A DNA stretch of 64,000 nt from Pseudomonas duriflava (GTDB lineage: Bacteria; Pseudomonadota; Gammaproteobacteria; Pseudomonadales; Pseudomonadaceae), in contig NZ_VLKY01000003.1 of NCBI RefSeq assembly GCF_007830155.1, positions 342,109 to 406,108 of the forward strand, in the 5' to 3' direction. A program made the translations under genes and the position numbers. Numbering within the stretch: the first letter of the stretch is position 1; every line of letters begins with the position of its first letter. Below are positions 25,462 through 34,981 of the stretch, one piece after another. Below the pieces are notes generated by a model that had not been told where the DNA came from, did no database searches, and worked only from the letters and a program-made list of their open reading frames with translations.

Positions 25462-27387
25462 TCAGGTAACTGGTGCGGCTGGGCGGCTGAGTAGCTCGCG
25501 CAGACGGTCTTTCTCTTCAGCGCTAAGCTCGCTTTCGCGTGCCTTACGAAGCAACTGCTCAAGGCTTCGTTCACGTTGGCTTGCTGCAAGCCTGATAATG
25601 GTGTCGAAAAACTGTTGTTCAAGGTTATCCCCCGAAATCAGCCATTCTTTTTCAGCTAAGACCCTTAAAAGTTTACCCTGTTCGGTGCCATGCCACCGTG
25701 CTAGCAGTTGCAGCGTGGTTTGCTCAGGCTTTTTTTGCAAGGCATCGATCAGGGCGACGAGTAGTTGTGCGTATTGATCATTTTCTTCGGCAATATCTTT
25801 GGCATCTTGAACTTGCAAGGCGAGTGCCGGCCGATGAATAAGGCTTCTAAGCGCGGAAAGAGTAGGTGGCTCAACTGCCGCAGGGACCCAGGGCGCTCGA
25901 AACGAGGGGTCGCCTTTGGCGCCGAACGGCTTTTTCCCACGAAAGCCTTTGGTGCTGCTATAGGGCTTCTGTCCCGATCGGTAAGGCTGTTGCCTTGCTG
26001 GGGTCGAAGAATCATAGCCGCTATCGTAATAGGGTTCTGGCTCGTATCCGTAAGGTTCACTTGCCGCGCCGATAGGTGTGGCGGGCTGAGTAAACTGATT
26101 CAGGGACTCGTTGGTAAGTCCGGTCAGTTCGCTTAAGCGTAGCCGCATTAAGGCGCGTAGGTTGTTGCCTGGGATGCGATCGATTAAAGGTGTTGCCAGT
26201 GTCGCCAGGTGTGCTTTGCCCTCCAAGGTAGACGGATCGGCCTCGCCGGATAACTGCTGAAAGAAATACTCAGCCAATGGGAGCGCCTGCTGAATGAACC
26301 GAGCCTGGAAAGCATCCGGGCCCTCCTTGCGAACCAGTGTGTCTGGGTCTTCACCTTCAGGAAGAAACAAGAAGCGGACCTTGCGGCCGTCTTGCAGAGA
26401 AGGCAGTGCCGATTCGAGCGCGCGCCATGCTGCACTGCGCCCGGCCTGGTCTCCATCAAAGCAGAAAAGAATATGAGGGACCAGGCGGAACAGGCGCTTA
26501 ATATGCTCCTCGCTGGTGGCTGTTCCAAGGGTAGCTACTGCATTGCGAATCCCTTGCTGAGCCAAGGCGATAACATCCATGTAGCCTTCGACGACAATAA
26601 TTTCATCGAGGTCGCGGTTGGCTTTTCGGGCTTCGAACAGGCCGTACAGCTCTTGGCCTTTATGAAAAACCGGAGTTTCTGGCGAGTTCAGGTACTTAGG
26701 CTTGTCATCGCCCAGAACACGTCCGCCAAAGGCAATGACGCGTCCCCGACTATCCCGGATAGGAAAGATGACTCGATCACGAAAGCGGTCGTAGCGCTTG
26801 CCACTGTCGGCATTCTCGATCAAAAGGCCAGCATCAATCATGGCCTTTTGCTGCAGACTGTCACCGCCTAAGTGCTTGAGCAAGTTGTCCCAGCCTGGAG
26901 GCGCGAAGCCCAGACCGTAATCCCGAGCAATTTCGCCCGTCAGCCCGCGATTTTTTAGGTAATCGACTGCGGCCTTGCGTTGTGGATGGCTCTTTAAGGC
27001 TGTGCGGTAGTAGTCCGAGGCGGCTGTTAATAAAGCATAAAGCGGGGAGTCGAAAGCTTGGCGAGATTGACGCGTGCCGCTGCTTTCCTCGCGTGGAACG
27101 TCGAGGCCGATACGTTTGGCTAGCTCATCGACAGCTTCAGGAAAGTCCAGATTGTCATGGTCCATGACAAAGCCGAGCGCATTACCGCCAGCGCCGCAGC
27201 CGAAGCAGTAGTAGAACTGCTTGTCTGGGCTTACGCTGAACGAAGGACTTTTCTCATTGTGAAACGGGCAGAGCGCACTATAGTTCTTGCCGGTCTTTTT
27301 AAGCTTGATGCGCGATCCCACCACTTCGACAATGTCGGTGCGATTGAGGAGGTCATCGATAAAGCCTTGAGGAATCAATCCAGCCAT
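25462..27387 (-). CDS. dnaG: DNA primase
   Basis: Makes RNA primers for replication, 641 aa. The N-terminal zinc-binding CHC2 domain has Cys40, His43 and the YYCFGCG cysteines. The TOPRIM domain has IIVVEGYMDVIAL and LFCFDGDQAGRSAAWRA. The C-terminal DnaB-interaction domain follows after a Gly/Tyr/Pro-rich linker (about 440-500) typical of Pseudomonas primases. ATG 27387. It is flanked by rpsU upstream and rpoD downstream, the classical macromolecular-synthesis order, but the yqeY-like gene that sits between rpsU and dnaG in P. aeruginosa is absent. Confidence 0.96.
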   Translation of the reverse strand: MAGLIPQGFIDDLLNRTDIVEVVGSRIKLKKTGKNYSALCPFHNEKSPSFSVSPDKQFYYCFGCGAGGNALGFVMDHDNLDFPEAVDELAKRIGLDVPREESSGTRQSRQAFDSPLYALLTAASDYYRTALKSHPQRKAAVDYLKNRGLTGEIARDYGLGFAPPGWDNLLKHLGGDSLQQKAMIDAGLLIENADSGKRYDRFRDRVIFPIRDSRGRVIAFGGRVLGDDKPKYLNSPETPVFHKGQELYGLFEARKANRDLDEIIVVEGYMDVIALAQQGIRNAVATLGTATSEEHIKRLFRLVPHILFCFDGDQAGRSAAWRALESALPSLQDGRKVRFLFLPEGEDPDTLVRKEGPDAFQARFIQQALPLAEYFFQQLSGEADPSTLEGKAHLATLATPLIDRIPGNNLRALMRLRLSELTGLTNESLNQFTQPATPIGAASEPYGYEPEPYYDSGYDSSTPARQQPYRSGQKPYSSTKGFRGKKPFGAKGDPSFRAPWVPAAVEPPTLSALRSLIHRPALALQVQDAKDIAEENDQYAQLLVALIDALQKKPEQTTLQLLARWHGTEQGKLLRVLAEKEWLISGDNLEQQFFDTIIRLAASQRERSLEQLLRKARESELSAEEKDRLRELLSRPAAPVT

Positions 27388-27604
27388 GGTGCGTTCGGCT
27401 CTGAATTAAGCAAGTAACATGCGCCAAGCAAGCTCACGGCGGCTATACATGGGCGATTGGCTGCCTAGGACAGATGTCATCCAGACGAAAATGAACAAGC
27501 TATCGCTTTGCGCGTAAAATTGTTCAACAGCTGAGACTATAGAGTATCGTGCATGGCAATGCATGACGATGGTACTGCGGAGGGCTGGAGGTTAGTCACG
27601 TTCA

Positions 27605-27622
27605 GCCCGGCCAAAGCCGGGC
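27605..27622 (-). terminator. Hairpin between rpsU and dnaG
   Basis: GCCCGGC, loop of four, GCCGGGC, 7-bp GC stem lying 28 bases past the rpsU stop. There is no T-run on the minus strand, so it may act as a partial terminator or processing site that lets rpsU be made in excess over dnaG, as known for this operon in E. coli. Confidence 0.5.
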
Positions 27623-27649
27623 GGAGCCGTTAGCCATGCAGGCGTCTGA

Positions 27650-27865
27650 TCAATACAGACGCTCGCGACGGCGCTGTTCGCGCTGCACTTTCTTGGCATG
27701 ACGCTTAACAGCAGCTGCTGCTTTGCGCTTGCGCTCGGAAGTAGGCTTCTCGTAGAACTCGCGGCTGCGAACTTCAGCCAGAACACCGGCTTTTTCGCAA
27801 GAGCGCTTGAAACGACGCAGGGCTACGTCGAAGGGTTCGTTTTCTTTGACTTTGACGGCGGGCAT
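27650..27865 (-). CDS. rpsU: 30S ribosomal protein S21
   Basis: Basic protein of 71 aa, the standard bS21 length. It begins [20 protein letters not shown] and continues with [20 protein letters not shown] and a Lys/Arg-rich tail. It is divergent from tsaD, with about 200 bp between that must hold both promoters, and is the first gene of the group leading to dnaG and rpoD. Confidence 0.97.
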   Translation of the reverse strand: MPAVKVKENEPFDVALRRFKRSCEKAGVLAEVRSREFYEKPTSERKRKAAAAVKRHAKKVQREQRRRERLY

Positions 27866-28067
27866 CCAGGTCGTACCTTCAATGTTTACCGGGGGGTGGA
27901 TTCAACGCTCGGGCTTAGCCACGCAAAGCGTCGGTTTTTAAGGGTTGCGGATAGTAACCCTTCAGTAGTCGAAATGCAAAGCTTCCAGACGAAAGCACTG
28001 GTCTGCCGGAAAACCTGGGATTATTATGCCTGACTTCATTCTCAACCAGGCCGAAGGCTGGCTGCCC

Positions 28068-29093
28068 ATGCGTGTTCTGGGACTCGAAACGTCCTGCGAC
28101 GAAACCGGCGTCGCACTCTTTGACAGTGACCGCGGACTATTGTCCGATGCTCTGTTCAGTCAAATCGATCTGCATCGCGTCTATGGTGGGGTAGTGCCCG
28201 AGTTGGCCTCCCGTGATCATGTAAAACGTATGCTGCCGCTTATTAATCAGGTGCTTAGCGAGGCGGGTAGTACGTCTACCGATGTGGATGCTATTGCCTA
28301 TACGGCCGGGCCCGGTCTAGTGGGTGCCTTGCTTGTAGGCGCTTCCTTTGCGCAGGCCTTGGGGCTTGCCTGGAATGTTCCTGTCCTGGGCGTCCATCAT
28401 ATGGAAGGTCATCTGTTGGCGCCTATGCTCGAAGAGCAGCCGCCGCAGTTTCCTTTCGTCGCTTTGTTGGTTTCGGGTGGACATACTCAACTGGTTCGGG
28501 TTGACGGTATCGGTCGTTATCAACTTTTAGGTGAGTCAGTAGATGATGCTGCTGGCGAAGCCTTCGATAAAACGGCCAAGTTATTAGGTCTGGGATACCC
28601 CGGCGGGCCTGAAATCGCACGTCTGGCAGAGCGCGGTACGCTAGGGCGTTTCGTCTTTCCTCGGCCGATGACGGATCGGCCGGGTCTGGATTTCAGCTTT
28701 AGTGGCTTAAAGACCTTTGCCCTTAATACGTGGCAGCAATGTTGTGCTGCTGGAGACGATAACGAGCAGTCCCGTTGCGATATTGCTCTGGCTTTCCAGA
28801 AGGCTGTGGTCGAGACGCTGACTATCAAGTGCAAGCGTGCACTCAAGCAGACCGGGCTTAAATCGTTAGTTATTGCTGGCGGGGTAAGCGCCAATAGTGC
28901 ATTGCGTGAGTCATTGGAAACGATGCTGTCGGAGCTACGTGGTCAGGTGTTCTATGCCCGTCCGCGTTTCTGTACGGACAACGGGGCGATGATTGCCTAT
29001 GCTGGTTGCCAGCGTCTGCTAGTAGGCCAGCAGGACGGCCCTGCCATAAAAGTACAGGCGCGTTGGCCAATGGAGCAGCTGCCGGCGATTTGA
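28068..29093 (+). CDS. tsaD: tRNA threonylcarbamoyltransferase subunit TsaD
   Basis: Catalytic subunit for t6A37 in ANN-reading tRNAs, 341 aa. The N-terminus [17 protein letters not shown] is diagnostic; the metal-binding [11 protein letters not shown] and VSGGHTQLV, the substrate loop [22 protein letters not shown] and [10 protein letters not shown] are present. The frame starts at 28026 but I chose ATG 28068, where the family begins. Formerly gcp. Divergent from rpsU, an arrangement conserved in Pseudomonas and E. coli. Confidence 0.96.
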   Translation: MRVLGLETSCDETGVALFDSDRGLLSDALFSQIDLHRVYGGVVPELASRDHVKRMLPLINQVLSEAGSTSTDVDAIAYTAGPGLVGALLVGASFAQALGLAWNVPVLGVHHMEGHLLAPMLEEQPPQFPFVALLVSGGHTQLVRVDGIGRYQLLGESVDDAAGEAFDKTAKLLGLGYPGGPEIARLAERGTLGRFVFPRPMTDRPGLDFSFSGLKTFALNTWQQCCAAGDDNEQSRCDIALAFQKAVVETLTIKCKRALKQTGLKSLVIAGGVSANSALRESLETMLSELRGQVFYARPRFCTDNGAMIAYAGCQRLLVGQQDGPAIKVQARWPMEQLPAI

Positions 29094-29152
29094 GACGCTT
29101 GAAGGGCGCACACTGACAAGTGAATCGCATGAATATCGGCAACACTACTGCT

Positions 29153-29722
29153 TTAGAAATGGCGTTCGCGTCCGGCCAATAGATTCTTGAGGTTGCTGCG
29201 GTGACGGATCACGATCAGGCCAGTCAAGATCAGCAGTGGCGGAAGCAGTAGTGGTTTTTGCCAGGCGACCAACGGCAGGGATAGAGGCAAGGCGATCAAG
29301 GCGGCTAGAGAGCTGGTACGCGTCAAGCCAAATACGGTCGCCCACAAGGCTGAAGCCAGCAAGGCCATGGCGGGATAGACGCCCAGCAAGAGACCTGCGG
29401 CCGTGGCAACGCCTTTACCGCCCTGAAAACGAAAGTACAAAGGATAGAGATGCCCCAGCACCGCAGCCAGGCCAATCCAGGCCTGTTCGGGCTCACCCAA
29501 GCCCAGGCCGCGCGCTACAAGTACCGGGATAAGGCTTTTGCTCAGATCTCCCAGCAGGGTAATCAAGGCAAGTTTCTTGCCTCCCAAGCGCAACATGTTG
29601 GTCGCGCCCGGGTTACCGGAGCCGCTAGTGCGAGGATCGGTTACTCCAAATGCCTGGCTGACCAGTACGGCAAAGGACAAGGAGCCGAGGAGGTAGGCGA
29701 AGGTAGCCAGCAACCAAACCAT
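29153..29722 (-). CDS. plsY: Glycerol-3-phosphate acyltransferase PlsY
   Basis: Inner-membrane enzyme that acylates glycerol-3-phosphate from acyl-phosphate, first step of phospholipid synthesis. 189 aa with about five hydrophobic helices and the three PlsY motifs: [11 protein letters not shown], the GD-x2-K region [11 protein letters not shown], and [14 protein letters not shown]. It is convergent with tsaD (59 bp between stops) and divergent from folB, as in P. aeruginosa. Confidence 0.95.
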   Translation of the reverse strand: MVWLLATFAYLLGSLSFAVLVSQAFGVTDPRTSGSGNPGATNMLRLGGKKLALITLLGDLSKSLIPVLVARGLGLGEPEQAWIGLAAVLGHLYPLYFRFQGGKGVATAAGLLLGVYPAMALLASALWATVFGLTRTSSLAALIALPLSLPLVAWQKPLLLPPLLILTGLIVIRHRSNLKNLLAGRERHF

Positions 29723-29832
29723 GGTGCAATTCCGTGGGGCACGTATAGTGGATTCTATGGGAATACCTGGCCCGCCGCGACACGGTGCCAGGGCTTTTTC
29801 AATCGATGCGCCTAACGGCGCAGGAGAGAGTC

Positions 29833-30186
29833 GTGGATAAAGTGTTCATCGAGGGGCTGGAAGTCGACACGGTTATTGGCGTGTATGACTGGGAACGGGA
29901 AATTCGCCAGTGCCTGCGTTTGGATGTATGCATGGGATGGGATATCCGGCCATCTGCCGAGAGGGATGAGCTGGACAAGACCTTGAACTATGCCGCCGTA
30001 GCCGAGCGGATTCTGGCATTTGCTCACCAGTCCAGCTTTCAACTGGTTGAAACCTTTGCCGAGCGATTGGCGGAGTGCCTGCAGAAAGAGTTCAACCTGC
30101 CATGGCTGCGTTTAAAAATCACCAAACCCGGCGCAGTGCCAACTGCAGCGGGTGTCGGTGTGGAGATTGAGCGCGGATGTCTCTGA
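29833..30186 (+). CDS. folB: Dihydroneopterin aldolase
   Basis: Folate biosynthesis enzyme of 117 aa. Family features are [49 protein letters not shown] with the catalytic Glu, and the C-terminal [12 protein letters not shown]. The start is GTG 29833, 6 bases after AGGAGAG, giving the family N-terminus; the ATG-led frame from 29785 is not supported. Its last 10 bases overlap folK, so the two folate steps are coupled. Confidence 0.93.
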   Translation: MDKVFIEGLEVDTVIGVYDWEREIRQCLRLDVCMGWDIRPSAERDELDKTLNYAAVAERILAFAHQSSFQLVETFAERLAECLQKEFNLPWLRLKITKPGAVPTAAGVGVEIERGCL

Positions 30187-30713
30187 TCACGGTATATCTC
30201 GGGCTCGGCAGCAACATCGAGCGTGAGCGCAACCTGACTGCAGCTTTGAATGCCTTGTCCGGCATGTTAGAAGGATTGGTATGTTCGCCCGTTTTCGAGA
30301 GCGAGGCGGTAGGTATCAAAAGTGCTCCGTTCATCAATTTCGTGGTGCGTGGCCAAACCGATTTGTCTTTGGCGGAGCTTAGTGCGCAGCTCAAGCACAT
30401 TGAGGCGAACAGTGGGCGTTATGCGCCGGACCGCAAGGGCCTCCCGCTGGACATTGATATTCTGTTGTACGGCGAGTCGGTAGGGGACTTTGACGGTCTG
30501 GTCCTGCCGCGCGCCGAAATCTTGAAGAATGCTTTTGTGCTCTGGCCCTTATCGCTGTTAGCCGGTACGGTACGCCATCCCGTCGACGGGCGTACCTTTG
30601 CTGAGCTCTGGCAAGAAATGCCTAAGGGGCAGCGGCTGTGGCCGGTAGCTTTCAGCTGGCAAGGGCGCTCCCTCACGCCTTCTGCCCTGTGTCAGGTCTC
30701 GCCCTTGGTATAA
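30177..30713 (+). CDS. folK: HPPK-type hydroxymethyldihydropterin pyrophosphokinase
   Basis: Transfers pyrophosphate from ATP to 6-hydroxymethyl-7,8-dihydropterin; 178 aa. Visible motifs are [34 protein letters not shown], the Mg-binding [14 protein letters not shown] and [16 protein letters not shown]. It overlaps folB by 10 bases. Its 3' end overlaps the convergent cca gene by 22 bases, so neither can have a private terminator there. Confidence 0.93.
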   Translation: MSLITVYLGLGSNIERERNLTAALNALSGMLEGLVCSPVFESEAVGIKSAPFINFVVRGQTDLSLAELSAQLKHIEANSGRYAPDRKGLPLDIDILLYGESVGDFDGLVLPRAEILKNAFVLWPLSLLAGTVRHPVDGRTFAELWQEMPKGQRLWPVAFSWQGRSLTPSALCQVSPLV

Positions 30714-31930
30714 GTCTGCTTGAAGCGTGTCAGTGCTCTTAGGCGCTCTTGCTGCAAGGCTTCACCCAGCTCTGCACCTTTCAGCCCTTTGTCCAGCAGA
30801 GGCTGTACGCCAACGGCGCGTACAGCCTCTGCTGCATGACGTAAATAATCTGCTTGGGGATAGGAACGGTCTTCAAGGCTAAGTCGGCCACGGGCATCCA
30901 TTTCACTAGTGGCCAGGAACTCTTCAAACCGCGTTGGCCGGCGGAACAGGTCGAATGCCTGAAACAGCTCGAATAAAGTAGAAGGTCTTAGCTCCAGCGC
31001 ACGGTGTGCGTGGGTATGGTACTGGCCGACCAATAGTGCTAATTCACTGCAGTCACGCGGTACTTTAAAGCGGGCATTTATGTTCTTGATCAGCCTGAGC
31101 CCGCGCGTTTCGTGAGCGATATGTCGAGGCCACTCCTCTTCAGGGGTTATGCCTTTGCCTACGTCATGCAACAAGCAGGCCCAGCGTACTGTCAGCGGTT
31201 GATTGAATCGGACGCATTGCCGCAATACGGATTGTATATGGAGGCCTGTATCGATTTCCGGGTGGTGCGCGGCAGGTTGTGGTACGCCAAAGAGAGCCTC
31301 GATTTCGGGCAAAAGGACAGCCAGCGCTCCGCAGTCATACAATACCTGAATGAAAACATCAGGGCGGGGCTCCATCAGGGCGCGTGATAATTCCTTCCAC
31401 ATGCGTTCCGGTGTGAGCGCATCCAGCTCTCCGCTTTCGGCCATTTGCTGCATAAGCTGCCGGGTTTCCGGTGCGACGCTAAAGCCCAGCGGAGCATAGC
31501 GGGCCGCGAAACGGGCGACACGCAGTACTCGCAGCGGATCTTCGACAAATGCTGGGGCAACGTGACGCAACAGGCGGGCGCTTAAATCAGCCATACCGCC
31601 ATAAGGGTCGATGACATGGCCGGTTTCGTCTTCTGCCATGGCATTGATCGTCAGGTCACGGCGGACAAGATCATCTTCCAGCGTTACGTCTGGACTGGCA
31701 TAAAACGTGAAGCCCCCATAGCCGCGTCCGCTTTTGCGCTCCGTACGAGCCAGCGCGTATTCCTCGCCGGTTGCGGGATGGAGAAAAACGGGAAAGTCAG
31801 CCCCAACTGGGCGGAAGCCCTGCTCAAGCAATTCTTCGGCTGTACTTCCCACTACAACCCAGTCCACTTCAGTAACCGGCTGCCCTAGCAGACGATCCCT
31901 TACCGCGCCCCCGACTTTATAAATCCGCAT
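30692..31930 (-). CDS. cca: CCA-adding enzyme (tRNA nucleotidyltransferase, with HD domain)
   Basis: Adds or repairs the 3' CCA of tRNA; 412 aa. The class II nucleotidyltransferase motif is [14 protein letters not shown] followed by VDWVVVG, in which the usual DxD is Asp plus a downstream acidic residue; also [12 protein letters not shown] and [23 protein letters not shown] (partly shown). A C-terminal HD phosphohydrolase domain has LLHDVGKG. I chose ATG 31930, 6 bases after the strong AGGAGGT; the longer frame to 32008 has no such site. Many tRNAs, including the one here, encode CCA, so the role is repair. Confidence 0.94.
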   Translation of the reverse strand: MRIYKVGGAVRDRLLGQPVTEVDWVVVGSTAEELLEQGFRPVGADFPVFLHPATGEEYALARTERKSGRGYGGFTFYASPDVTLEDDLVRRDLTINAMAEDETGHVIDPYGGMADLSARLLRHVAPAFVEDPLRVLRVARFAARYAPLGFSVAPETRQLMQQMAESGELDALTPERMWKELSRALMEPRPDVFIQVLYDCGALAVLLPEIEALFGVPQPAAHHPEIDTGLHIQSVLRQCVRFNQPLTVRWACLLHDVGKGITPEEEWPRHIAHETRGLRLIKNINARFKVPRDCSELALLVGQYHTHAHRALELRPSTLFELFQAFDLFRRPTRFEEFLATSEMDARGRLSLEDRSYPQADYLRHAAEAVRAVGVQPLLDKGLKGAELGEALQQERLRALTRFKQTYTKGET

Positions 31931-31998
31931 ACAGCACCTCCTGAAGGCAGCAGGATAACGGCGTGAATAGGTAAGGGCCAACAGAAGAGTGAAAGAGT

Positions 31999-32018
31999 GG
32001 GGCCTCAAGGAAGGCCCC
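31999..32018 (-). terminator. Hairpin after ycgB
   Basis: GGGGCCT, six-base loop, AGGCCCC; 7-bp stem starting 7 bases past the ycgB stop on the minus strand. The downstream minus-strand bases are only moderately T-rich (ACTCTTTC). Confidence 0.6.
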
Positions 32019-32025
32019 GGTGAGG

Positions 32026-33573
32026 TCAGATAGGAGAAACTGCTATGTCCATACGACGGTGTAAGCCGTCATGTCCATCTTCACGCGGCGGAACATGTTG
32101 GGTGTGAATGACCTGATCACCTTGTACTGTTTCCAGATGGATATCGAACCCCCATAAGCGATGCAAATGCTTGAGCACTTCTTCAGTGGACTCGCCCAAC
32201 GGCTTGCGATCGTGCTGGATATGGCGGAGTGTCAGTGAGCGATCACCCCGGCGGTTGATATTCCAGATTTGTACATTCGGCTCCCGATTACCCAAATTGT
32301 ATTGGGCCGCCAACTGTTCGCGGATGATGCGATAGCCGGGGTCATCATGAATTGCCGCCACCTCCAATTCATCGCGCTTGTCATCATCCAGGATGCTAAA
32401 CAGCTTAAGATCGCGGATAACCTTGGGCGAGAGGAATTGCAGAATAAAGCTTTCATCCTTGAAGCTTTTCATGGCGAACGTGACGGTAGAAAGCCAGTCG
32501 CTACCAGCTATGTCCGGGAACCAGCGTTTATCTTCCTCGGTGGGATTCTCACAAATTCGGCGAATGTCACGGAACATGGAAAAACCCAGCGTATAAGGAT
32601 TAATACCACTGTAGTAGGGGCTGTCGAAGCCGGGCTGGTAAATCACCCCTGCGTGCGATTGCAGGAACTCAAACATGAAGCCATCAGTCACCAGCCCTTC
32701 GTCGTATAGATCGTTGAGCAAGGTGTAATGCCAGAATGTAGCCCACCCCTCGTTCATGACCTGGGTCTGGCGCTGAGGGTAGAAGTACTGGGCAATCTTG
32801 CGGACGATGCGGATGACCTCCCGCTGCCAGGGTTCTAGCAATGGCGCATGCTTTTCCAGGAAATAGAGAATGTTTTCCTGAGGTTCGCTAGGAAAGCGTG
32901 CGTCTTCCTCGTGCTTATCCTTGTCCCCCATTTTAGGGATGGTGCGCCAGAGATCATTAACCTGACGCTGCAAAAGCTCTTCACGTTCTTTCTGTCGACG
33001 GCGTTCCTCCTCGGCAGAAATCGGATAAGGCCGCTTGTAACGATCCACCCCATAATTCATTAGCGCATGACAGGAGTCGAGCAGGTCTTCCACCGCATCG
33101 ATCCCATGGCGCTCTTCACATTGCGTGATGTACTGCTTGGCAAAGACCAGGTAGTCAATGATCGAGCTAGCGTCTGTCCAAGTGCGGAACAGGTAATTCC
33201 CTTTGAAAAAACTGTTATGGCCATAGCAAGCGTGGGCAATAACCAGCGCCTGCATAGTGATAGTGTTTTCTTCCATCAAATAGGCAATACAGGGATCGGA
33301 GTTGATCACGATCTCGTAAGCCAATCCCATCTGGCCGCGCTTGTAATTTTTTTCCGTATGCAGGAAGTGCTTGCCGTATGACCAATGGTTATAGCCAATG
33401 GGCATACCGACGGACGCATAAGCGTCCATCATCTGTTCGGCCGTGATGATCTCGATCTGGTTGGGATAGGTATCCAGTGCGTAACGCTTGGCGATACGAC
33501 CAATCTCGCGGTCGTAGGCCTGCACAAGTTCGAATGTCCATTCCGAACCGGTAGAGATAGGCTGACGCTTCAT
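32026..33573 (-). CDS. ycgB: SpoVR-family protein YcgB
   Basis: SpoVR-like protein of 515 aa, cytoplasmic by sequence. Conserved stretches include [74 protein letters not shown] and [20 protein letters not shown]. The molecular function is not established; in many proteobacteria it is encoded with PrkA and YeaH and is stress or stationary-phase induced. Its start overlaps the yeaH stop by 4 bases, showing co-translation. Confidence 0.93.
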   Translation of the reverse strand: MKRQPISTGSEWTFELVQAYDREIGRIAKRYALDTYPNQIEIITAEQMMDAYASVGMPIGYNHWSYGKHFLHTEKNYKRGQMGLAYEIVINSDPCIAYLMEENTITMQALVIAHACYGHNSFFKGNYLFRTWTDASSIIDYLVFAKQYITQCEERHGIDAVEDLLDSCHALMNYGVDRYKRPYPISAEEERRRQKEREELLQRQVNDLWRTIPKMGDKDKHEEDARFPSEPQENILYFLEKHAPLLEPWQREVIRIVRKIAQYFYPQRQTQVMNEGWATFWHYTLLNDLYDEGLVTDGFMFEFLQSHAGVIYQPGFDSPYYSGINPYTLGFSMFRDIRRICENPTEEDKRWFPDIAGSDWLSTVTFAMKSFKDESFILQFLSPKVIRDLKLFSILDDDKRDELEVAAIHDDPGYRIIREQLAAQYNLGNREPNVQIWNINRRGDRSLTLRHIQHDRKPLGESTEEVLKHLHRLWGFDIHLETVQGDQVIHTQHVPPREDGHDGLHRRMDIAVSPI

Positions 33574-34844
33574 GACACGAGCCTCCGCTGGAATAGTTCC
33601 CGGAACACCGGATAGATATCCGCAGCCGATACGATCTGCTGCTGTGAGAAAGATTCTGAGAAAGCCTCGCGAACCTGCTCGTATTCATACCACAGTGCCT
33701 GATGCTCACGCGGCGTGATTTCCACGTAGGTATAGTACTGCATAGACGGCATGATCTGGCGCATGAGGATATCCCGACAGATCGGCGAGTCATCATTCCA
33801 GTTATCGCCGTCCGACGCTTGCGCGGCATACAGGTTCCATTCGTTAATGGGGTAGCGCTCTGCCATGATTTCCTGCATGAGTTTCAAGGCGCTGGAGACA
33901 ATGGTGCCGCCCGTCTCGCGTGAGTAAAAGAACTCTTCCTCATCTACCTCACGTGCGCTGGTGTGGTGACGAATAAACACCACATCGATGCGTTCGTAGT
34001 TTCGTTTGAGAAACAGGTATAGCAGGATGAAAAAGCGCTTGGCGATGTCTTTCGTCGCCTGAGTCATGGAGCCTGAAACGTCCATCAGGCAAAACATCAC
34101 GGCTTTGGAGCTGGGTGTAGGTTGTTTACTTAACAGGTTGTACTTGAGGTCGAATGTGTCCAGGAACGGGACCTTGTCGATACGTGCTCGCAGCCGTGCG
34201 ATTTCGGCTTCGAGCGCCTGGATATCAGTGATGTTATCCGGTTCCTCCACATGCAGACGTGCAAGCTCAGCTTTCACCTCACGCAGCTTATTGCGGCTGC
34301 CTCCTGACAGTGCAATGCGGCGTGCATGAGCGGAACGCAGTGTTCGAATGATATTTATGCGCGACGGATTGCCTTCACTGCTAATACCAGCCCGAACCGT
34401 CTTAAAGGTATCGCTACCGGTGAGCTGTTTTTTGACCAGGTTGGGAAGCTCGAGATCCTCGAACATGAAGTCCAGGAATTCGTCCTGGGTAATCTGGAAG
34501 ACGAAATCATCCATGCCTTCGCCGCTGTTACTGGCCTTGCCCTGGCCTGTACCGCCGCCGCCTCCGCCCTGCGGACGGGGGATGCGCTCGCCTGAGGTGA
34601 ACTCTTTATTACCGGGATGAACGGTAGTTTGCTTTCCACCACGACCGTGATGAAGCACCGGCTCGTCGATATCACGGCCAGGAATACTGATTTGCTCGCC
34701 ATGCTCCATATCGGTGATGGAGCGACGGCTTACGGCCTCTTCGACTGCCTTCTTGATGTGCTCACGGTAACGCCGCAGGAAACGCGTGCGGTTTACCGTG
34801 CTCTTGTTCTTGCCATTCAAACGCCGGTCGATGACATAACTCAT
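33570..34844 (-). CDS. yeaH: YeaH/DUF444 vWA-like protein
   Basis: DUF444 protein of 424 aa. The N-terminus has a basic region ([16 protein letters not shown]) and a Gly-rich segment (about 90-105). A von Willebrand A-type domain in the second half begins with [13 protein letters not shown], a MIDAS-like DxSxS. It forms a stress-response module with the PrkA kinase and YcgB; the partner relation is known from E. coli, but the activity of YeaH is not clear. It lies 137 bp after prkA, separated by a strong hairpin, and overlaps ycgB by 4 bases. Confidence 0.93.
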   Translation of the reverse strand: MSYVIDRRLNGKNKSTVNRTRFLRRYREHIKKAVEEAVSRRSITDMEHGEQISIPGRDIDEPVLHHGRGGKQTTVHPGNKEFTSGERIPRPQGGGGGGTGQGKASNSGEGMDDFVFQITQDEFLDFMFEDLELPNLVKKQLTGSDTFKTVRAGISSEGNPSRINIIRTLRSAHARRIALSGGSRNKLREVKAELARLHVEEPDNITDIQALEAEIARLRARIDKVPFLDTFDLKYNLLSKQPTPSSKAVMFCLMDVSGSMTQATKDIAKRFFILLYLFLKRNYERIDVVFIRHHTSAREVDEEEFFYSRETGGTIVSSALKLMQEIMAERYPINEWNLYAAQASDGDNWNDDSPICRDILMRQIMPSMQYYTYVEITPREHQALWYEYEQVREAFSESFSQQQIVSAADIYPVFRELFQRRLVS

Positions 34845-34927
34845 AGACGCCCTCCGGGCTCGGAAAGGGAGCAGCCTGCTGTCCCACGATAGGAGTCCTA
34901 TGTTGCGTTTTTTCTACCGTTGGACAC

Positions 34928-34966
34928 GCCTTAGTCAGAAATGGACAGGCCACTTCTGACTAAGGC
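34928..34966 (-). other. Strong intercistronic hairpin between prkA and yeaH
   Basis: GCCTTAGTCAGAA at 34928-34940 is perfectly complementary to TTCTGACTAAGGC at 34954-34966 (13 bp). Inside it, after one mismatch, TGG/CCA add three pairs around an ACAGG loop. On the minus strand it starts 15 bases after the prkA stop. No T-run follows, so it is more likely a processing or 3'-protecting structure than a terminator. Confidence 0.7.
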
Positions 34967-34981
34967 TGGCAGCTGCGTTCT

